64,000 nt of DNA from Parazoarcus communis (GTDB lineage: Bacteria; Pseudomonadota; Gammaproteobacteria; Burkholderiales; Rhodocyclaceae). The notes under the pieces are model-generated. The model made no database searches. It was not told the origin of the DNA and saw only the letters and a program-made list of their open reading frames with translations. Where the stretch lies: assembly GCF_003111645.1 (NCBI RefSeq), contig NZ_CP022187.1, positions 124,001-188,000 of the forward strand, given 5' to 3'. Both the position numbers and the translations under genes were made by a program. Positions 31,005 through 39,975 of the stretch are shown one piece after another (the stretch's first letter is position 1; each line of letters begins with the position of its first letter).

Positions 31005-31014
31005 GGCCGAACGG

Positions 31015-32745
31015 ATGCGCATCCTGTTTCTGACCCACGCCTTCAACAGCCTGAGCCAGCGTCTCTTTGCCGAACTGAGTGCCGACGGGCATCGGGTGTC
31101 GGTGGAGTTCGACATTGCCGACGCGGTGGCCGAAGAAGCCGTGGCCTTGTTCCGGCCCGACGTGATCGTGTGTCCTTTTCTCAAGCGCGCGGTGCCGGCC
31201 TCGATCTGGCGCGAACACCTCACCCTGATCGTGCACCCGGGCATCGTCGGCGACCGCGGGCCATCGGCGCTGGACTGGGCCATTCATGACGGGTTGCGCG
31301 AATGGGGCGTGACGGTGCTGCAGGCTGAAGCCGAAATGGACGCCGGCCCGGTGTGGGCGGCGCGGCGCTTTCCGATGCGGGTGGCGACCAAGGCCAGTCT
31401 TTACCGCAACGAGGTGACCGATGCCGCGCTCGCAGCGGTGCGCGAGGCGCTGGCGCGCGTCGCCGCGTGGCGAGCAAGACGGTGGCAACCCTGTCCCATC
31501 CACGACTGGACGGGCGCGAACGGAACCTGGCACCCACCCATGCAGCAGGCGGATCGCAGCATCGACTGGGCCGCTGACAGCACGGCCACGGTGCTTGCGC
31601 GGCTGCGTGCGGCTGACGGCTATCCGGGTGTGGCCGATACGCTTTTCGGTGAAGACTGCCGGCTCTTCGACGCACAGCCCGCGCAGGTGCAGCACGAGGC
31701 CGCGGCAGGCGAGGTCGTGGGGCGGCGGGCCGATGGCGCGGTGTTGCGCGCAACGGTCGATGGCGCAGTGTGGATCGGTCACGTCAGGCGCAGCAATGGC
31801 GAACACCGATTCAAGCTGCCGGTCGCGGACGCCTTTCCGCAACAGGTCGCGGCTTTGCCCTTGCTCGCCGACCCGGATGCCGATGCGATCGGCTACCGCG
31901 AGTCTGCCGACGGTCGCGTTGGCTTCCTGCGCTTCAACTTCTACAACGGTGCAATGAGTACCGCCCAGTGCGGGCAGTTGCGTGAAGCCATCGAACAGGC
32001 CAATGCACGGCCGACGCGGGTGCTGGTGCTCGAAGGCGGACGTGATTTCTGGTCCAACGGGATTCATCTCAACACCATCGAGGCGGCGCGCTCGGTGGCC
32101 GACGAGTCGTGGACAAACATCAACGCCATGGACGATGTCTGTCTGGCACTGCTGCAGACGAGCGACAAACTGACCGTTGCGGCGATGCGCGGCAATGCCG
32201 GCGCGGGCGGCTGCTTTCTGGCGCTGGCTGCGGATTTCGTCTGGGCGCGCGAGGGCGTGGTCCTCAATCCGCACTACCGCAACATGGGCAACCTCTACGG
32301 CTCCGAGTACTGGACCTATCTGCTGCCGCGCAGGGTTGGCCCGGAAACCGCGCGCACGATCATGTCCAGCCGCTTGCCGCTGCTGGCCGAACGTGCCGTG
32401 GAGGCGGGGCTGATCGACGCCTGTTTCGGTCGCGATTTGCCCGGCTTCGAGCGTGAGGTCGCCGCACGCGCGGATGCGCTTGCGCGTGCCGCGGACTACC
32501 CGGACCGGCTGGCGGACAAGCAGAGCCGCCGTGCTGCCGACGAAGCCATCAAGCCGCTTGCCGCCTATCGCAACGACGAACTTGAACAGATGCGACGCAA
32601 CTTCTTCGGCTTCGATCCGAGTTTTCACGTGGCGCGCTACCACTTCGTGCACAAATCGGCGCAGTCGTGGACGCCGAGGCATCTGGCCCTGCACCGCGAA
32701 CTGGGGTGGCGGGTGCCGGAAGGCGCAACGGAGGCGGGTGCATGA
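31015..32745 (+). CDS. hypX: HypX/HoxX, CO-ligand forming maturation protein
   Basis: The 576-residue protein has two modules. The N-terminal ~270 residues resemble formyl-tetrahydrofolate transferase/hydrolase (IVHPGIVGDRGPSALDWAI). The C-terminal ~300 are a crotonase/enoyl-CoA hydratase fold (AMRGNAGAGGCFLALAADFV, NPHYRNMGN). In aerobic hydrogen oxidisers HypX converts the formyl group of N10-formyl-THF to CO via formyl-CoA, supplying the active-site CO ligand under oxygen. Its presence fits the oxygen-tolerant enzyme here. It overlaps hoxA by 4 nt. Confidence 0.94.
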   Translation: MRILFLTHAFNSLSQRLFAELSADGHRVSVEFDIADAVAEEAVALFRPDVIVCPFLKRAVPASIWREHLTLIVHPGIVGDRGPSALDWAIHDGLREWGVTVLQAEAEMDAGPVWAARRFPMRVATKASLYRNEVTDAALAAVREALARVAAWRARRWQPCPIHDWTGANGTWHPPMQQADRSIDWAADSTATVLARLRAADGYPGVADTLFGEDCRLFDAQPAQVQHEAAAGEVVGRRADGAVLRATVDGAVWIGHVRRSNGEHRFKLPVADAFPQQVAALPLLADPDADAIGYRESADGRVGFLRFNFYNGAMSTAQCGQLREAIEQANARPTRVLVLEGGRDFWSNGIHLNTIEAARSVADESWTNINAMDDVCLALLQTSDKLTVAAMRGNAGAGGCFLALAADFVWAREGVVLNPHYRNMGNLYGSEYWTYLLPRRVGPETARTIMSSRLPLLAERAVEAGLIDACFGRDLPGFEREVAARADALARAADYPDRLADKQSRRAADEAIKPLAAYRNDELEQMRRNFFGFDPSFHVARYHFVHKSAQSWTPRHLALHRELGWRVPEGATEAGA

Positions 32746-34187
32746 CGAGCGAATTGCCAGGCGTGCTGGTGGTGGATGACGAACTGCGCTCGCAGGAAGC
32801 CCTGCATCGCACGCTGGAAGAGGATTTCAATGTCTTCACCGCCTCGTCTGCGGCCGAAGCGGCCGAGATCATGGCGCGCGAGTGGATACAGATCGTGCTT
32901 TGCGATCAGCGCATGCCCGGGGTGTCCGGCGTGCAGTTTCTGCGCGAGGTGCGCGACAAGTGGCCGGACGCGGTGCGCATCATCATCTCGGGCTACACCG
33001 AGTCCGAGGACATCATCGCCGGCATCAACGAGGCAGGCATCTATCAGTACCTGCTCAAACCCTGGCAACCGGAGCAGCTGCTGCTCACCCTGCGCGGCGC
33101 AGCGGAGATCTACCGGCTGCAGACCGAGAACCAGCGCCTGTCGCTCGACCTGAAGGTGACGGGGCCGGTGATGCGCCAGCGGGTGGCGAGCAAGCGCCAG
33201 GTGATCGAACGCAAGTTTGCGCTGGACACCTTGCTGCGTGCGCCGGACTCGCCGATGAACGCGGTGTGCGAACTACTGTGCAAGGTGGCGCGGCTCGATG
33301 TGCCGGTGCTGCTCACCGGTGAGTCGGGTACCGGCAAGGAACTGCTCGCGCGCGCGCTGCATCTGGCCAGCCCGCGCCGTTCCGAGCCCTTCGTCACCGA
33401 GAACTGCGGTGCGGTGCCGGATCAGCTGCTCGAATCCGAACTGTTCGGCTACAAGCGTGGCGCGTTTACCGGCGCCTACGAGGATCGGGTCGGGCTGTTC
33501 AAGCAGGCCGATGGGGGCAGCATCTTTCTCGATGAGATCGGCGAAACCACACCGGCCTTCCAGGTCAAGCTGTTGCGGGTGCTGCAGGAAGGGGAAGTGC
33601 GACCGATCGGTGCGCCTCGTCCGCTGCCGGTCGACCTGCGCGTGGTGGCGGCAACCAACCGCGACCTCGAGGCCGACGTGCGCGCCGGTCGTTTCCGCGA
33701 GGACCTCTACTACCGTATCGCCGCGATCACCATTCAGGTGCCGCCGCTGCGCGAGCGGCCGATGGATATCGGCCTCATCGCGCAGACCTTCGTCGACGAA
33801 ACCCTGTCCGCGGCGGGGCTGGCGCCACAGCGGCTTGGGCACGATGTGCTTTCCTGTCTGACTGCGTACCGCTGGCCCGGCAACGTGCGCGAACTGCGCA
33901 ACGAGGTACTGCGCATGGTCGCACTGGCGGATGACGGCGAATTGCGTGCGGCCGATCTCAGCCCGCGTGTGCTGCGGGCTGCCGCGGTGGAGCAGGAGCC
34001 GGCCCTCGAGCTGTTGTCAGGGCTCGACGGTGATCTCAAGACCCGGCTCGACGCGCTCGAGGCCCGCATCGTCAGGGAGAGCCTCGTGCGCCATCGCTGG
34101 AACAAGACCCATGCTGCGCGCGAGCTCGGCCTGTCGCGCGTGGGGCTGCGCAACAAGCTCACCCGCTACGGGCTCGACAAGGACTGA
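32742..34187 (+). CDS. hoxA: Sigma54-dependent hydrogenase response regulator
   Basis: The 481-residue NtrC-family regulator has a receiver domain (Asp12/Asp13, phospho-acceptor Asp55 in LCDQRMPG, Lys106 in LLKPW). Its AAA+ domain has Walker A GESGTGKE at 193-200, the sigma54 contact loop GAFTGA at 240-245 and Walker [12 protein letters not shown] Fis-type HTH ([20 protein letters not shown]) ends the protein. All catalytic residues are intact. HoxA activates hydrogenase genes; in R. eutropha the unphosphorylated form is the active one. The three sigma54-like promoters in this locus are its natural targets. Confidence 0.96.
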   Translation: MTSELPGVLVVDDELRSQEALHRTLEEDFNVFTASSAAEAAEIMAREWIQIVLCDQRMPGVSGVQFLREVRDKWPDAVRIIISGYTESEDIIAGINEAGIYQYLLKPWQPEQLLLTLRGAAEIYRLQTENQRLSLDLKVTGPVMRQRVASKRQVIERKFALDTLLRAPDSPMNAVCELLCKVARLDVPVLLTGESGTGKELLARALHLASPRRSEPFVTENCGAVPDQLLESELFGYKRGAFTGAYEDRVGLFKQADGGSIFLDEIGETTPAFQVKLLRVLQEGEVRPIGAPRPLPVDLRVVAATNRDLEADVRAGRFREDLYYRIAAITIQVPPLRERPMDIGLIAQTFVDETLSAAGLAPQRLGHDVLSCLTAYRWPGNVRELRNEVLRMVALADDGELRAADLSPRVLRAAAVEQEPALELLSGLDGDLKTRLDALEARIVRESLVRHRWNKTHAARELGLSRVGLRNKLTRYGLDKD

Positions 34188-34208
34188 TCCTGTGCTTCAA
34201 TACCGCTC

Positions 34209-35204
34209 ATGAACGTGCTCTGGCTTCAATCCGGCGGCTGTGGTGGCTGCACCATGTCCCTGTTGTGCGCCGAGTCGCCCGACGTGCTCGCCACGCTCGA
34301 GGGCGGTGGCGTGTCACTGTTGTGGCATCCGAGCCTGTCCGAGGCCAGCGGCCCGGAGGTCGTGGCCATCCTCGAATCCTGTATCGCCGGGACGACCCCG
34401 CTCGACGTCCTCTGCGTGGAGGGCGCGCTGCTGCGCGGACCGCATGGCAGTGGCCGTTTTCATGTGCTGGCGGGTACCGGGCGGGCGATGATCGACTGGG
34501 TCCGCGCCCTGGCGGCGCGCGCACGTCATACCGTGGCGGTGGGCACCTGCGCTGCGTTTGGCGGGGTGACCGCCGCCGGCTGCAACCCGACCGATGCCTG
34601 CGGCCTGCAGTACGATGGCAACGCGGCAGGCGGCCTGCTCGGTGCCGGCTATCGCAGCGCAAGCGGCTTGCCGGTGATCAATGTCGCGGGCTGCCCGACG
34701 CATCCGGGCTGGGTGCTGGAAACCCTGCTGGCGCTTGCGCTCGACGGCATCGCCGCGGTCGACCTCGATGCGCTCGGGCGTCCGCGCTTCTATGCAGACC
34801 AGCTGGTGCACCACGGCTGTTCGCGCAACGAGTTCTACGAGTTCAAGGCCAGCGCGGAGAAGGCGTCCGATCTTGGCTGCATGATGGAGCACATGGGCTG
34901 CAAGGGCACGCAGGCGCACGCCGACTGCAATGTGCGCCCATGGAACGGAGCCGGTTCATGTACCAGCGGGGGCTACCCCTGCATCAGCTGTACCGAACCC
35001 GGTTTCGAGGAGCCCGGCCATCCCTTCTTTGAAACGCCCAAGGTGGGCGGCATTCCCATCGGCTTGCCGACCGACATGCCAAAGGCCTGGTTTGTCGCAC
35101 TCGCGGCGCTGTCGAAGTCGGCCACGCCGAAGCGGGTGCGAACCAATGCGACGGCGGATCACCCGGTGGTGACGCCGGTCATCCGCAAGACCGGGTTCAA
35201 GTAA
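34209..35204 (+). CDS. hoxB: H2-sensing hydrogenase small subunit
   Basis: The 331-residue HupU/HoxB-type subunit begins directly MNVLWLQSGGCGGCTMSLL with no Tat signal, so the sensor stays in the cytoplasm. Cluster cysteines are seen in CGGC, GTCAAFGG, VAGCPTHP, CSRNEF and CTEPGF segments. Its proximal region has CGGC rather than the CTCC of HoxK, and GTCAAFGG without the extra Cys, so it has standard [4Fe-4S] ligands. It pairs with HoxC and passes the H2 signal to HoxJ. It follows hoxA by 21 nt. Confidence 0.95.
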   Translation: MNVLWLQSGGCGGCTMSLLCAESPDVLATLEGGGVSLLWHPSLSEASGPEVVAILESCIAGTTPLDVLCVEGALLRGPHGSGRFHVLAGTGRAMIDWVRALAARARHTVAVGTCAAFGGVTAAGCNPTDACGLQYDGNAAGGLLGAGYRSASGLPVINVAGCPTHPGWVLETLLALALDGIAAVDLDALGRPRFYADQLVHHGCSRNEFYEFKASAEKASDLGCMMEHMGCKGTQAHADCNVRPWNGAGSCTSGGYPCISCTEPGFEEPGHPFFETPKVGGIPIGLPTDMPKAWFVALAALSKSATPKRVRTNATADHPVVTPVIRKTGFK

Positions 35205-35215
35205 CAGGGTGTGAA

Positions 35216-35314
35216 ATGACCTTGAAGGTTGCAAGTGTGATCGTCCGGATGATGGATCGCGGATTCGCTCGACGTAGCGTGCCGGTGCGCCGGCGTGTGC
35301 AGGTGCGCTCATGA
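35216..35314 (+). CDS. Candidate 32-codon ORF between hoxB and hoxC
   Basis: An ATG at 35216, 11 nt after the hoxB stop, opens a 32-codon frame (arginine- and valine-rich, starting MTLKVASVIVRMM). It ends in TGA overlapping the hoxC ATG (ATGA). No SD of note precedes it (CAGGGTGTGAA). The stop-start overlap is the rule in this operon, which suggests real coupling, but no homology is recognised. It might only be spacer sequence. Confidence 0.35.
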   Translation: MTLKVASVIVRMMDRGFARRSVPVRRRVQVRS

Positions 35315-36771
35315 GCCGTCGTGTGCTGGGCCCGTTCAACCGCGTCGAGGGCGACCTCGAGCTCAGCCTCGATACCGAGGATGGCGTGGTTTCGGCTGCG
35401 CGGGTCAATTCGCCGCTGTATCGTGGCTTCGAGCAGATTCTCGAAGGCAAGGCGCCGGCTGACGCAATGGTCATCGTGCCGCGCATCTGCGGTATCTGCT
35501 CCGTATCCCAGTCGGTGGCGGCTGCGACGGCCCTCGCCGATGCGATGGGCGTGACGCCGCCGCCCAATGGCGCGCGTGCGACCAACCTGATGCTTGCTAC
35601 CGAGAACCTCGCCGATCACCTGACCCATTTCTATCTGTTCTTCATGCCGGATTTCGCGCGCGACGCGTATGCCGGCGCGCCGTGGTTTGCGTCGGCCGAA
35701 GCGCGCTTCAAGGCGATCCGGGGGGCGGCTGCGGCCGACGTCCTGCCCGCACGGGCGCAGTTCATGCACCTGCTCGGCACGCTGGCCGGCAAGTGGCCGC
35801 ACACGCTGAGCGTGCAGCCTGGCGGGTCGGCGCGCGCTGTCAGCGCGACCGAGCGCGTGCGGATGGTGTCCCTGATCCGAAGTTTTCGCGCCTGGCTGGA
35901 GCGCCATCTGTTCGGCGATGCACTGGAGGCCATCAGTGGTATCGGCTCCGAGGCGGCCCTGTGGGCGTGGCTCGATGCGAAGGGGCCGGAGCGTGGGGAT
36001 TTCGCCCGTTTCCTTGCCATTGCGCGCAACCTCCGGCTCGATCGCCTGGGGCGCTGTGAGGGGGGCGAACGCTACCTGAGCCATGGCAATTACGTGTTCG
36101 AAGGCGAGCGCCTCTTCGCCCGCGGCGTGTGGGATGGGGCGTCGGCCAGCCTGCTCGACTTCGCCCATGAAGATGTGACCGAGGACGTCTCCCATGCATG
36201 GATGGCGGGGGAGGGGGCCTGCCATCCGCTCTCCGGTTTCACCCAGCCCGATATCGCGCGCGAGTCCGGCTACAGCTGGTGCAAGGCGCCGCGCTGGCGG
36301 GGCGAGGTGGTGCAGTGCGGCGCCTTGTCGCGGCAGGTGGTGGATGCCCATCCGCTGGCGCGCGATCTCGTGGCTGCGGGTGGCGGAAACGTGTTCAGCC
36401 GGGTGGTCGGGCGCTTGCTCGAAATCGCGCGGGTGGTGCCCGAGATGGAGCGTTGGGCGCTTGCGATCGAGCCTGGCGAACGTTTCTGCACCGAAGCCGG
36501 CGTGCCCGATTCGGCGCAGGGCGTGGGCCTGATCGAAGCCGCGCGCGGTGCGCTCGGACACTGGGTCGTCATCCGCAAGGGGCGGATTCAGCGCTACCAG
36601 ATCATCGCGCCCACGACCTGGAACTTTTCCCCTCGCGACGGCCGCGGTACGCCCGGCGCGCTCGAACAGGCTCTGGTGGGCACGCCCGCGTGCGAGTCGG
36701 ATGAAATGCCGCTTGCGGTGCAGCATGTCGTGCGCTCCTTCGACCCCTGCATGGTATGCACGGTGCACTGA
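35311..36771 (+). CDS. hoxC: H2-sensing hydrogenase large subunit
   Basis: The 486-residue HupV/HoxC-type subunit has the NiFe ligands RICGICS (Cys60, Cys63) and C-terminal DPCMVCTVH. Translation stops right at this His, so there is no tail for a protease, as expected for regulatory hydrogenases. The gas-channel gate positions are Ile62 and Phe110, the bulky pair that makes the R. eutropha sensor insensitive to oxygen. A 106-nt gap separates it from hoxB, unusual for this pair. Confidence 0.95.
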   Translation: MSRRVLGPFNRVEGDLELSLDTEDGVVSAARVNSPLYRGFEQILEGKAPADAMVIVPRICGICSVSQSVAAATALADAMGVTPPPNGARATNLMLATENLADHLTHFYLFFMPDFARDAYAGAPWFASAEARFKAIRGAAAADVLPARAQFMHLLGTLAGKWPHTLSVQPGGSARAVSATERVRMVSLIRSFRAWLERHLFGDALEAISGIGSEAALWAWLDAKGPERGDFARFLAIARNLRLDRLGRCEGGERYLSHGNYVFEGERLFARGVWDGASASLLDFAHEDVTEDVSHAWMAGEGACHPLSGFTQPDIARESGYSWCKAPRWRGEVVQCGALSRQVVDAHPLARDLVAAGGGNVFSRVVGRLLEIARVVPEMERWALAIEPGERFCTEAGVPDSAQGVGLIEAARGALGHWVVIRKGRIQRYQIIAPTTWNFSPRDGRGTPGALEQALVGTPACESDEMPLAVQHVVRSFDPCMVCTVH

Positions 36772-36781
36772 GGAAGACTGC

Positions 36782-38146
36782 ATGAAAAATACCCCTGAGT
36801 CTTCCCTCGACGTCGGCCATACCGGACATCCTGGCGAACTCGTCGGTGTGGGCGAGGACGTGTGGATGGATGTGATCCACAAGATGGACGAGGTCTATTC
36901 CGATCTGCTGCAGTACGAGGTCGCTCTCGAGGAAAAGAACGCCAAGCTTGAGGAGTCGCAGCAGTTCATCCTCAGCGTGCTGACTGCGATGTCCGACATT
37001 CTGGTGATCTGTGGGCGCGACGGCACCATCGAGGACGTGAACCCGGCGCTGGAGGTGATCACCGGGCGCAAGGCCGCAGATTTGCGCGGCACCTCGGTGT
37101 TCGACCTGTTTGCCGATGCCGACGCGCGCGTGCTGGCGCGTGCCCGGCTCAACGTGAGCTGTGGCGATGACGAAGTGCACGATTGCGAACTTCCGCTGCG
37201 CGCGCATGACGGCGCGTCGGTGCCAGTTTCCTTCAACTGTACGCCGCGCTTCAATGCGGTGGGCAAGTCCCTGGGCATGGTCGTAACCGGGCGCCCGGTC
37301 GGCGAATTGCGCAAGGCCTATCAGGCGCTTACCCAGGCGCATGACGACCTGAAGCGTACCCAGCAGCAACTGCTGCATTCGGAAAAGATGGCCTCTCTTG
37401 GGCGCCTGGTGGCCGGCGTGGCGCATGAGCTGAACAACCCGATCAGCTTCATCATCGGCAATGTGCACGCGCTGCGCCGCTATGCAGAGCGTCTCGGGCA
37501 GTACCTTGCCGCCGTGCATGAGGGGGTGCCGGCCGAGGAGGTCGAACACCTGCGCAAACGTCTGCGCATCGACCGCATCCTGGTCGATCTCGATCCGCTG
37601 ATCGAGGGCACGATCGAGGGTGCCGAGCGTACGCGTGAGATCGTGGATGGATTGAAGCGCTTCTCTGCGGTTGATCGTAACGAGCAGCAACGCTTCGATC
37701 TTGCAGAGGTCATCGAACGTGCGGTGCGCTGGGTGTGTCAGGCTGAGCGCAAGACCTTCAAGGTTGCGATGGAGTTTTCCGGCCCGCTTCCGGTGATCGG
37801 GTCGGCAGGGCAGATGCAGCAGGTGGCAATGAACCTGGTTCAGAACGCTGCAGATGCCACCCGTCTCACCGACTTGCCGACGCTGCGGATTGCCGCGGAG
37901 CAGGTTTCAACGGCACAGGGGCCGCGCATCCTCTTGCGCTTCGTGGACAACGGCCCGGGTATCGCGCCGGCGCATCTGGCTCATGTGTTCGATCCCTTCT
38001 TCACCACCAAGCCGGTGGGTCAGGGTACCGGGCTCGGACTGTCCATCAGCTACGGCATCGTCGAGCGGCATGGTGGGTCGCTGCGCGCCGAAAACCTGCC
38101 TGCGGGCGGCGCGGCATTCACGCTCGAACTGCCGCTTGCGCGCTGA
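36782..38146 (+). CDS. hoxJ: Hydrogenase sensor histidine kinase
   Basis: The 454-residue soluble kinase has no membrane helices. A coiled-coil start (residues ~35-60) is followed by a PAS domain (~65-180), which is the contact site for HoxBC in related systems. The HisKA domain has [17 protein letters not shown] with His215. The ATPase domain shows N-box [26 protein letters not shown] and [11 protein letters not shown]. All boxes are intact, so it should be active, unlike the natural HoxJ mutant reported in R. eutropha H16. It begins 10 nt after hoxC. Confidence 0.94.
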   Translation: MKNTPESSLDVGHTGHPGELVGVGEDVWMDVIHKMDEVYSDLLQYEVALEEKNAKLEESQQFILSVLTAMSDILVICGRDGTIEDVNPALEVITGRKAADLRGTSVFDLFADADARVLARARLNVSCGDDEVHDCELPLRAHDGASVPVSFNCTPRFNAVGKSLGMVVTGRPVGELRKAYQALTQAHDDLKRTQQQLLHSEKMASLGRLVAGVAHELNNPISFIIGNVHALRRYAERLGQYLAAVHEGVPAEEVEHLRKRLRIDRILVDLDPLIEGTIEGAERTREIVDGLKRFSAVDRNEQQRFDLAEVIERAVRWVCQAERKTFKVAMEFSGPLPVIGSAGQMQQVAMNLVQNAADATRLTDLPTLRIAAEQVSTAQGPRILLRFVDNGPGIAPAHLAHVFDPFFTTKPVGQGTGLGLSISYGIVERHGGSLRAENLPAGGAAFTLELPLAR

Positions 38147-38160
38147 CGGCCCCGGTGCGC

Positions 38161-38170
38161 GCAGTGGAAA
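38161..38170 (+). promoter_or_regulatory. Candidate HoxA box upstream of hupE
   Basis: GCAGTGGAAA matches the hoxK/hoxM box GAAGTGGAAA at 9 of 10 bases. It starts 105 nt before the -24 element at 38266. It lies 15 nt past the hoxJ stop. Confidence 0.4.
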
Positions 38171-38265
38171 GCGTGTGACCGGCTTGGGCTGCACGCCGTC
38201 AGCGGCGCGTCCGGTGCAGCGTCAAAAGGGTTCCGGATTGCCAGCAGGCAGTGGGGGGCGCTTGC

Positions 38266-38281
38266 TGGCACGCATCTTGTA
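38266..38281 (+). promoter_or_regulatory. Sigma54-like -24/-12 promoter of hupE
   Basis: TGGCACGCATCTTGTA has a perfect TGGCACG -24 element, and TTG at -12 followed by T instead of C, the same -12 variant seen at hoxK. The hupE ATG is 50 nt further on. No IHF consensus is found nearby. Confidence 0.6.
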
Positions 38282-38330
38282 TCAATCGATGACAGTTTGC
38301 TCGACAGCGCCAATAAATGAGGAGATTTCC

Positions 38331-38906
38331 ATGCTTCGCTCTCGTGTTCTGATTGCTGCCGTACTCAGCCTTGGCGCCGGATCGGTGTTTGCACACTCGG
38401 GGCATGCGGATGCGGGATTCGCGTCGGGTCTGATGCATCCGGTGACCGGCCTCGACCACCTGCTCGCAATGCTTGCCGTGGGGCTGTACGCCGCGGGTCA
38501 GCGCGGCGCGGCGCGGTGGGGCCTGCCCCTGGGCTTCGTGCTGGCGATGCTCGGTGGATCGCTGCTGGGGATGGCGGGCATCGCCCTGCCGGCCGTCGAG
38601 GGGACGATCGCAGCGTCGGTGATCGTGCTCGGGCTGTTGCTGAGTTCGCTGACAAGTCTGTCACTGGCCTTGACCCTTCCGCTGATCACGATCTTTGCAG
38701 TGTTTCATGGCCATGCCCATTACGCCGAGATCGGCGACGCGGGTTTCATGCGTTACGCGGGTGGCTTCGTGCTCGCTACGGCTGCGCTGCATCTGGCGGG
38801 GTTTCTCTGTGCGCGCTGGTTTCCCGAATCGCGCACCGGGCTGGCCGTGAAGCGGACCGTCGGCGTCGTCGTGAGCGGTGCCGGCGTGCTGATGCTCGGA
38901 AGCTGA
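38331..38906 (+). CDS. hupE: HupE/UreJ-family nickel transporter
   Basis: The 191-residue membrane protein has a cleavable signal peptide (ending VFAHSGHAD) and six hydrophobic segments. Family motifs are SGLMHPVTGLDHLLAMLAVG (metal-binding His and Asp) and FAVFHGHAHYAEI. HupE proteins import nickel for hydrogenase. The SD is AATGAGGAG 8 nt before the ATG. In R. eutropha the end of the locus carries the unrelated nickel permease HoxN; here HupE seems to take its place. A terminator lies at 39120. Confidence 0.93.
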   Translation: MLRSRVLIAAVLSLGAGSVFAHSGHADAGFASGLMHPVTGLDHLLAMLAVGLYAAGQRGAARWGLPLGFVLAMLGGSLLGMAGIALPAVEGTIAASVIVLGLLLSSLTSLSLALTLPLITIFAVFHGHAHYAEIGDAGFMRYAGGFVLATAALHLAGFLCARWFPESRTGLAVKRTVGVVVSGAGVLMLGS

Positions 38907-39231
38907 TGGGGCGTGAAGGGCCGGCCCGACCGCCTAAGAAATGGTTCTTGCGAGGCTGGCGTGCGATAATCGCCCCGCTTTTCATTTCGAGCAGCGGCCT
39001 TTCCGATCGGCGGCCTGATGATCTGTGCGATGTGGCGAAGCGCGGCGTGTCCGATTCGCCCGCTGCAGGCCGTCTCAGGGTGGCGGGTTCCGGATCCGGA
39101 GCCCGGCCCAAACGAATTCAAACCGGCGCAGGCCGGTTTTTGTTCTGGCGCGTCCGGAAGGCATGCCTGCTGCTGTGCTAACATCGGCCGACCTTGTCGA
39201 TCGACGGGGTCTCATTCCGAACGGGTTCAAG
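38907..39231. other. 325-nt non-coding gap between hupE and surE
   Basis: No gene is supported. It has a GATAAT-like sequence at about 38967, a 12-nt palindrome TCCGGATCCGGA near 39090, a strong terminator (39120-39141) and a TAACAT box at about 39180 that may serve surE. The span from the GATAAT to the terminator could be a short transcript, but no known RNA family is recognised. Confidence 0.4.
39120..39141 (+). terminator. Rho-independent terminator ending the hydrogenase locus
   Basis: AAACCGGC and GCCGGTTT enclose a 4-nt loop and run into TTTTTG. It closes the hupE transcript before surE. Confidence 0.8.
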
Positions 39232-39975
39232 ATGCGTATTCTGGTCAGTAACGACGACGGCTATTTCGCGCCAGGGCTTGCAGCGCTCGTAGCGGCGCTG
39301 GCAGAAATCGGCGAGGTAACTGTCGTTGCGCCCGAACGTGACCGCAGCGGTGCGAGCAACTCCCTGACGCTCGATCGCCCGCTTTCACTGCGTCGTGCGG
39401 CCAATGGGTTCTACTTCGTCAACGGTACGCCAACCGACTGCGTGCATCTCGCGGTTACGGGCATGCTCGACCATATGCCCGACATGGTGGTGTCTGGCGT
39501 CAATCATGGCGCCAACATGGGTGACGACACCATCTACTCTGGCACTGTTGCGGCTGCCACCGAAGGCTTCCTGCTGGGCGTGCCTTCGATCGCGGTGTCG
39601 CTGGTCAGCAAGGGCGCGTCGGATTTTTCGGCCGCGGCGCGCGTCGCGCGTGACCTTGCCGAGCGCTTCATGCGCCAGCCCTGGCCGCGGCCCGCCTTGC
39701 TCAACGTCAACGTGCCCGATCTGCCCTATGAGCAGATCAAGGGGACGCAGGTGACCCGTCTGGGCAAGCGTCACAAGGCCGAGCCGGTTATCCGCAGCGT
39801 GACCCCGCGCAACGAAACCGTTTACTGGGTGGGTGCTGCCGGCGGTGCAGCAGACGCCGGCGACGGCACCGACTTCAATGCGGTGACAAGCGGCATGGTG
39901 TCGATCACGCCCTTGCAGATCGACCTCACGCACACCGCACAGATTCATACTGTAAAGGACTGGCTGGCACAATGA
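39232..39975 (+). CDS. surE: 5'/3'-nucleotidase SurE
   Basis: The 247-residue phosphatase begins [16 protein letters not shown] (metal-binding Asp-Asp), then [16 protein letters not shown] and [20 protein letters not shown], all SurE signatures. It dephosphorylates nucleoside monophosphates. It heads the surE-pcm-nlpD-rpoS order. ATG 39232 has no strong SD (GGTTCAAG) but begins exactly at the conserved motif. Confidence 0.97.
   Translation: MRILVSNDDGYFAPGLAALVAALAEIGEVTVVAPERDRSGASNSLTLDRPLSLRRAANGFYFVNGTPTDCVHLAVTGMLDHMPDMVVSGVNHGANMGDDTIYSGTVAAATEGFLLGVPSIAVSLVSKGASDFSAAARVARDLAERFMRQPWPRPALLNVNVPDLPYEQIKGTQVTRLGKRHKAEPVIRSVTPRNETVYWVGAAGGAADAGDGTDFNAVTSGMVSITPLQIDLTHTAQIHTVKDWLAQ

Noticed and set aside
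39145-39175. GTCCGGAAGG resembling the SRP (4.5S) RNA loop
   Set aside because: Only the short core matches; the flanking conserved GGAAGCAGCC half and a closing hairpin are missing, so it is not an ffs gene.
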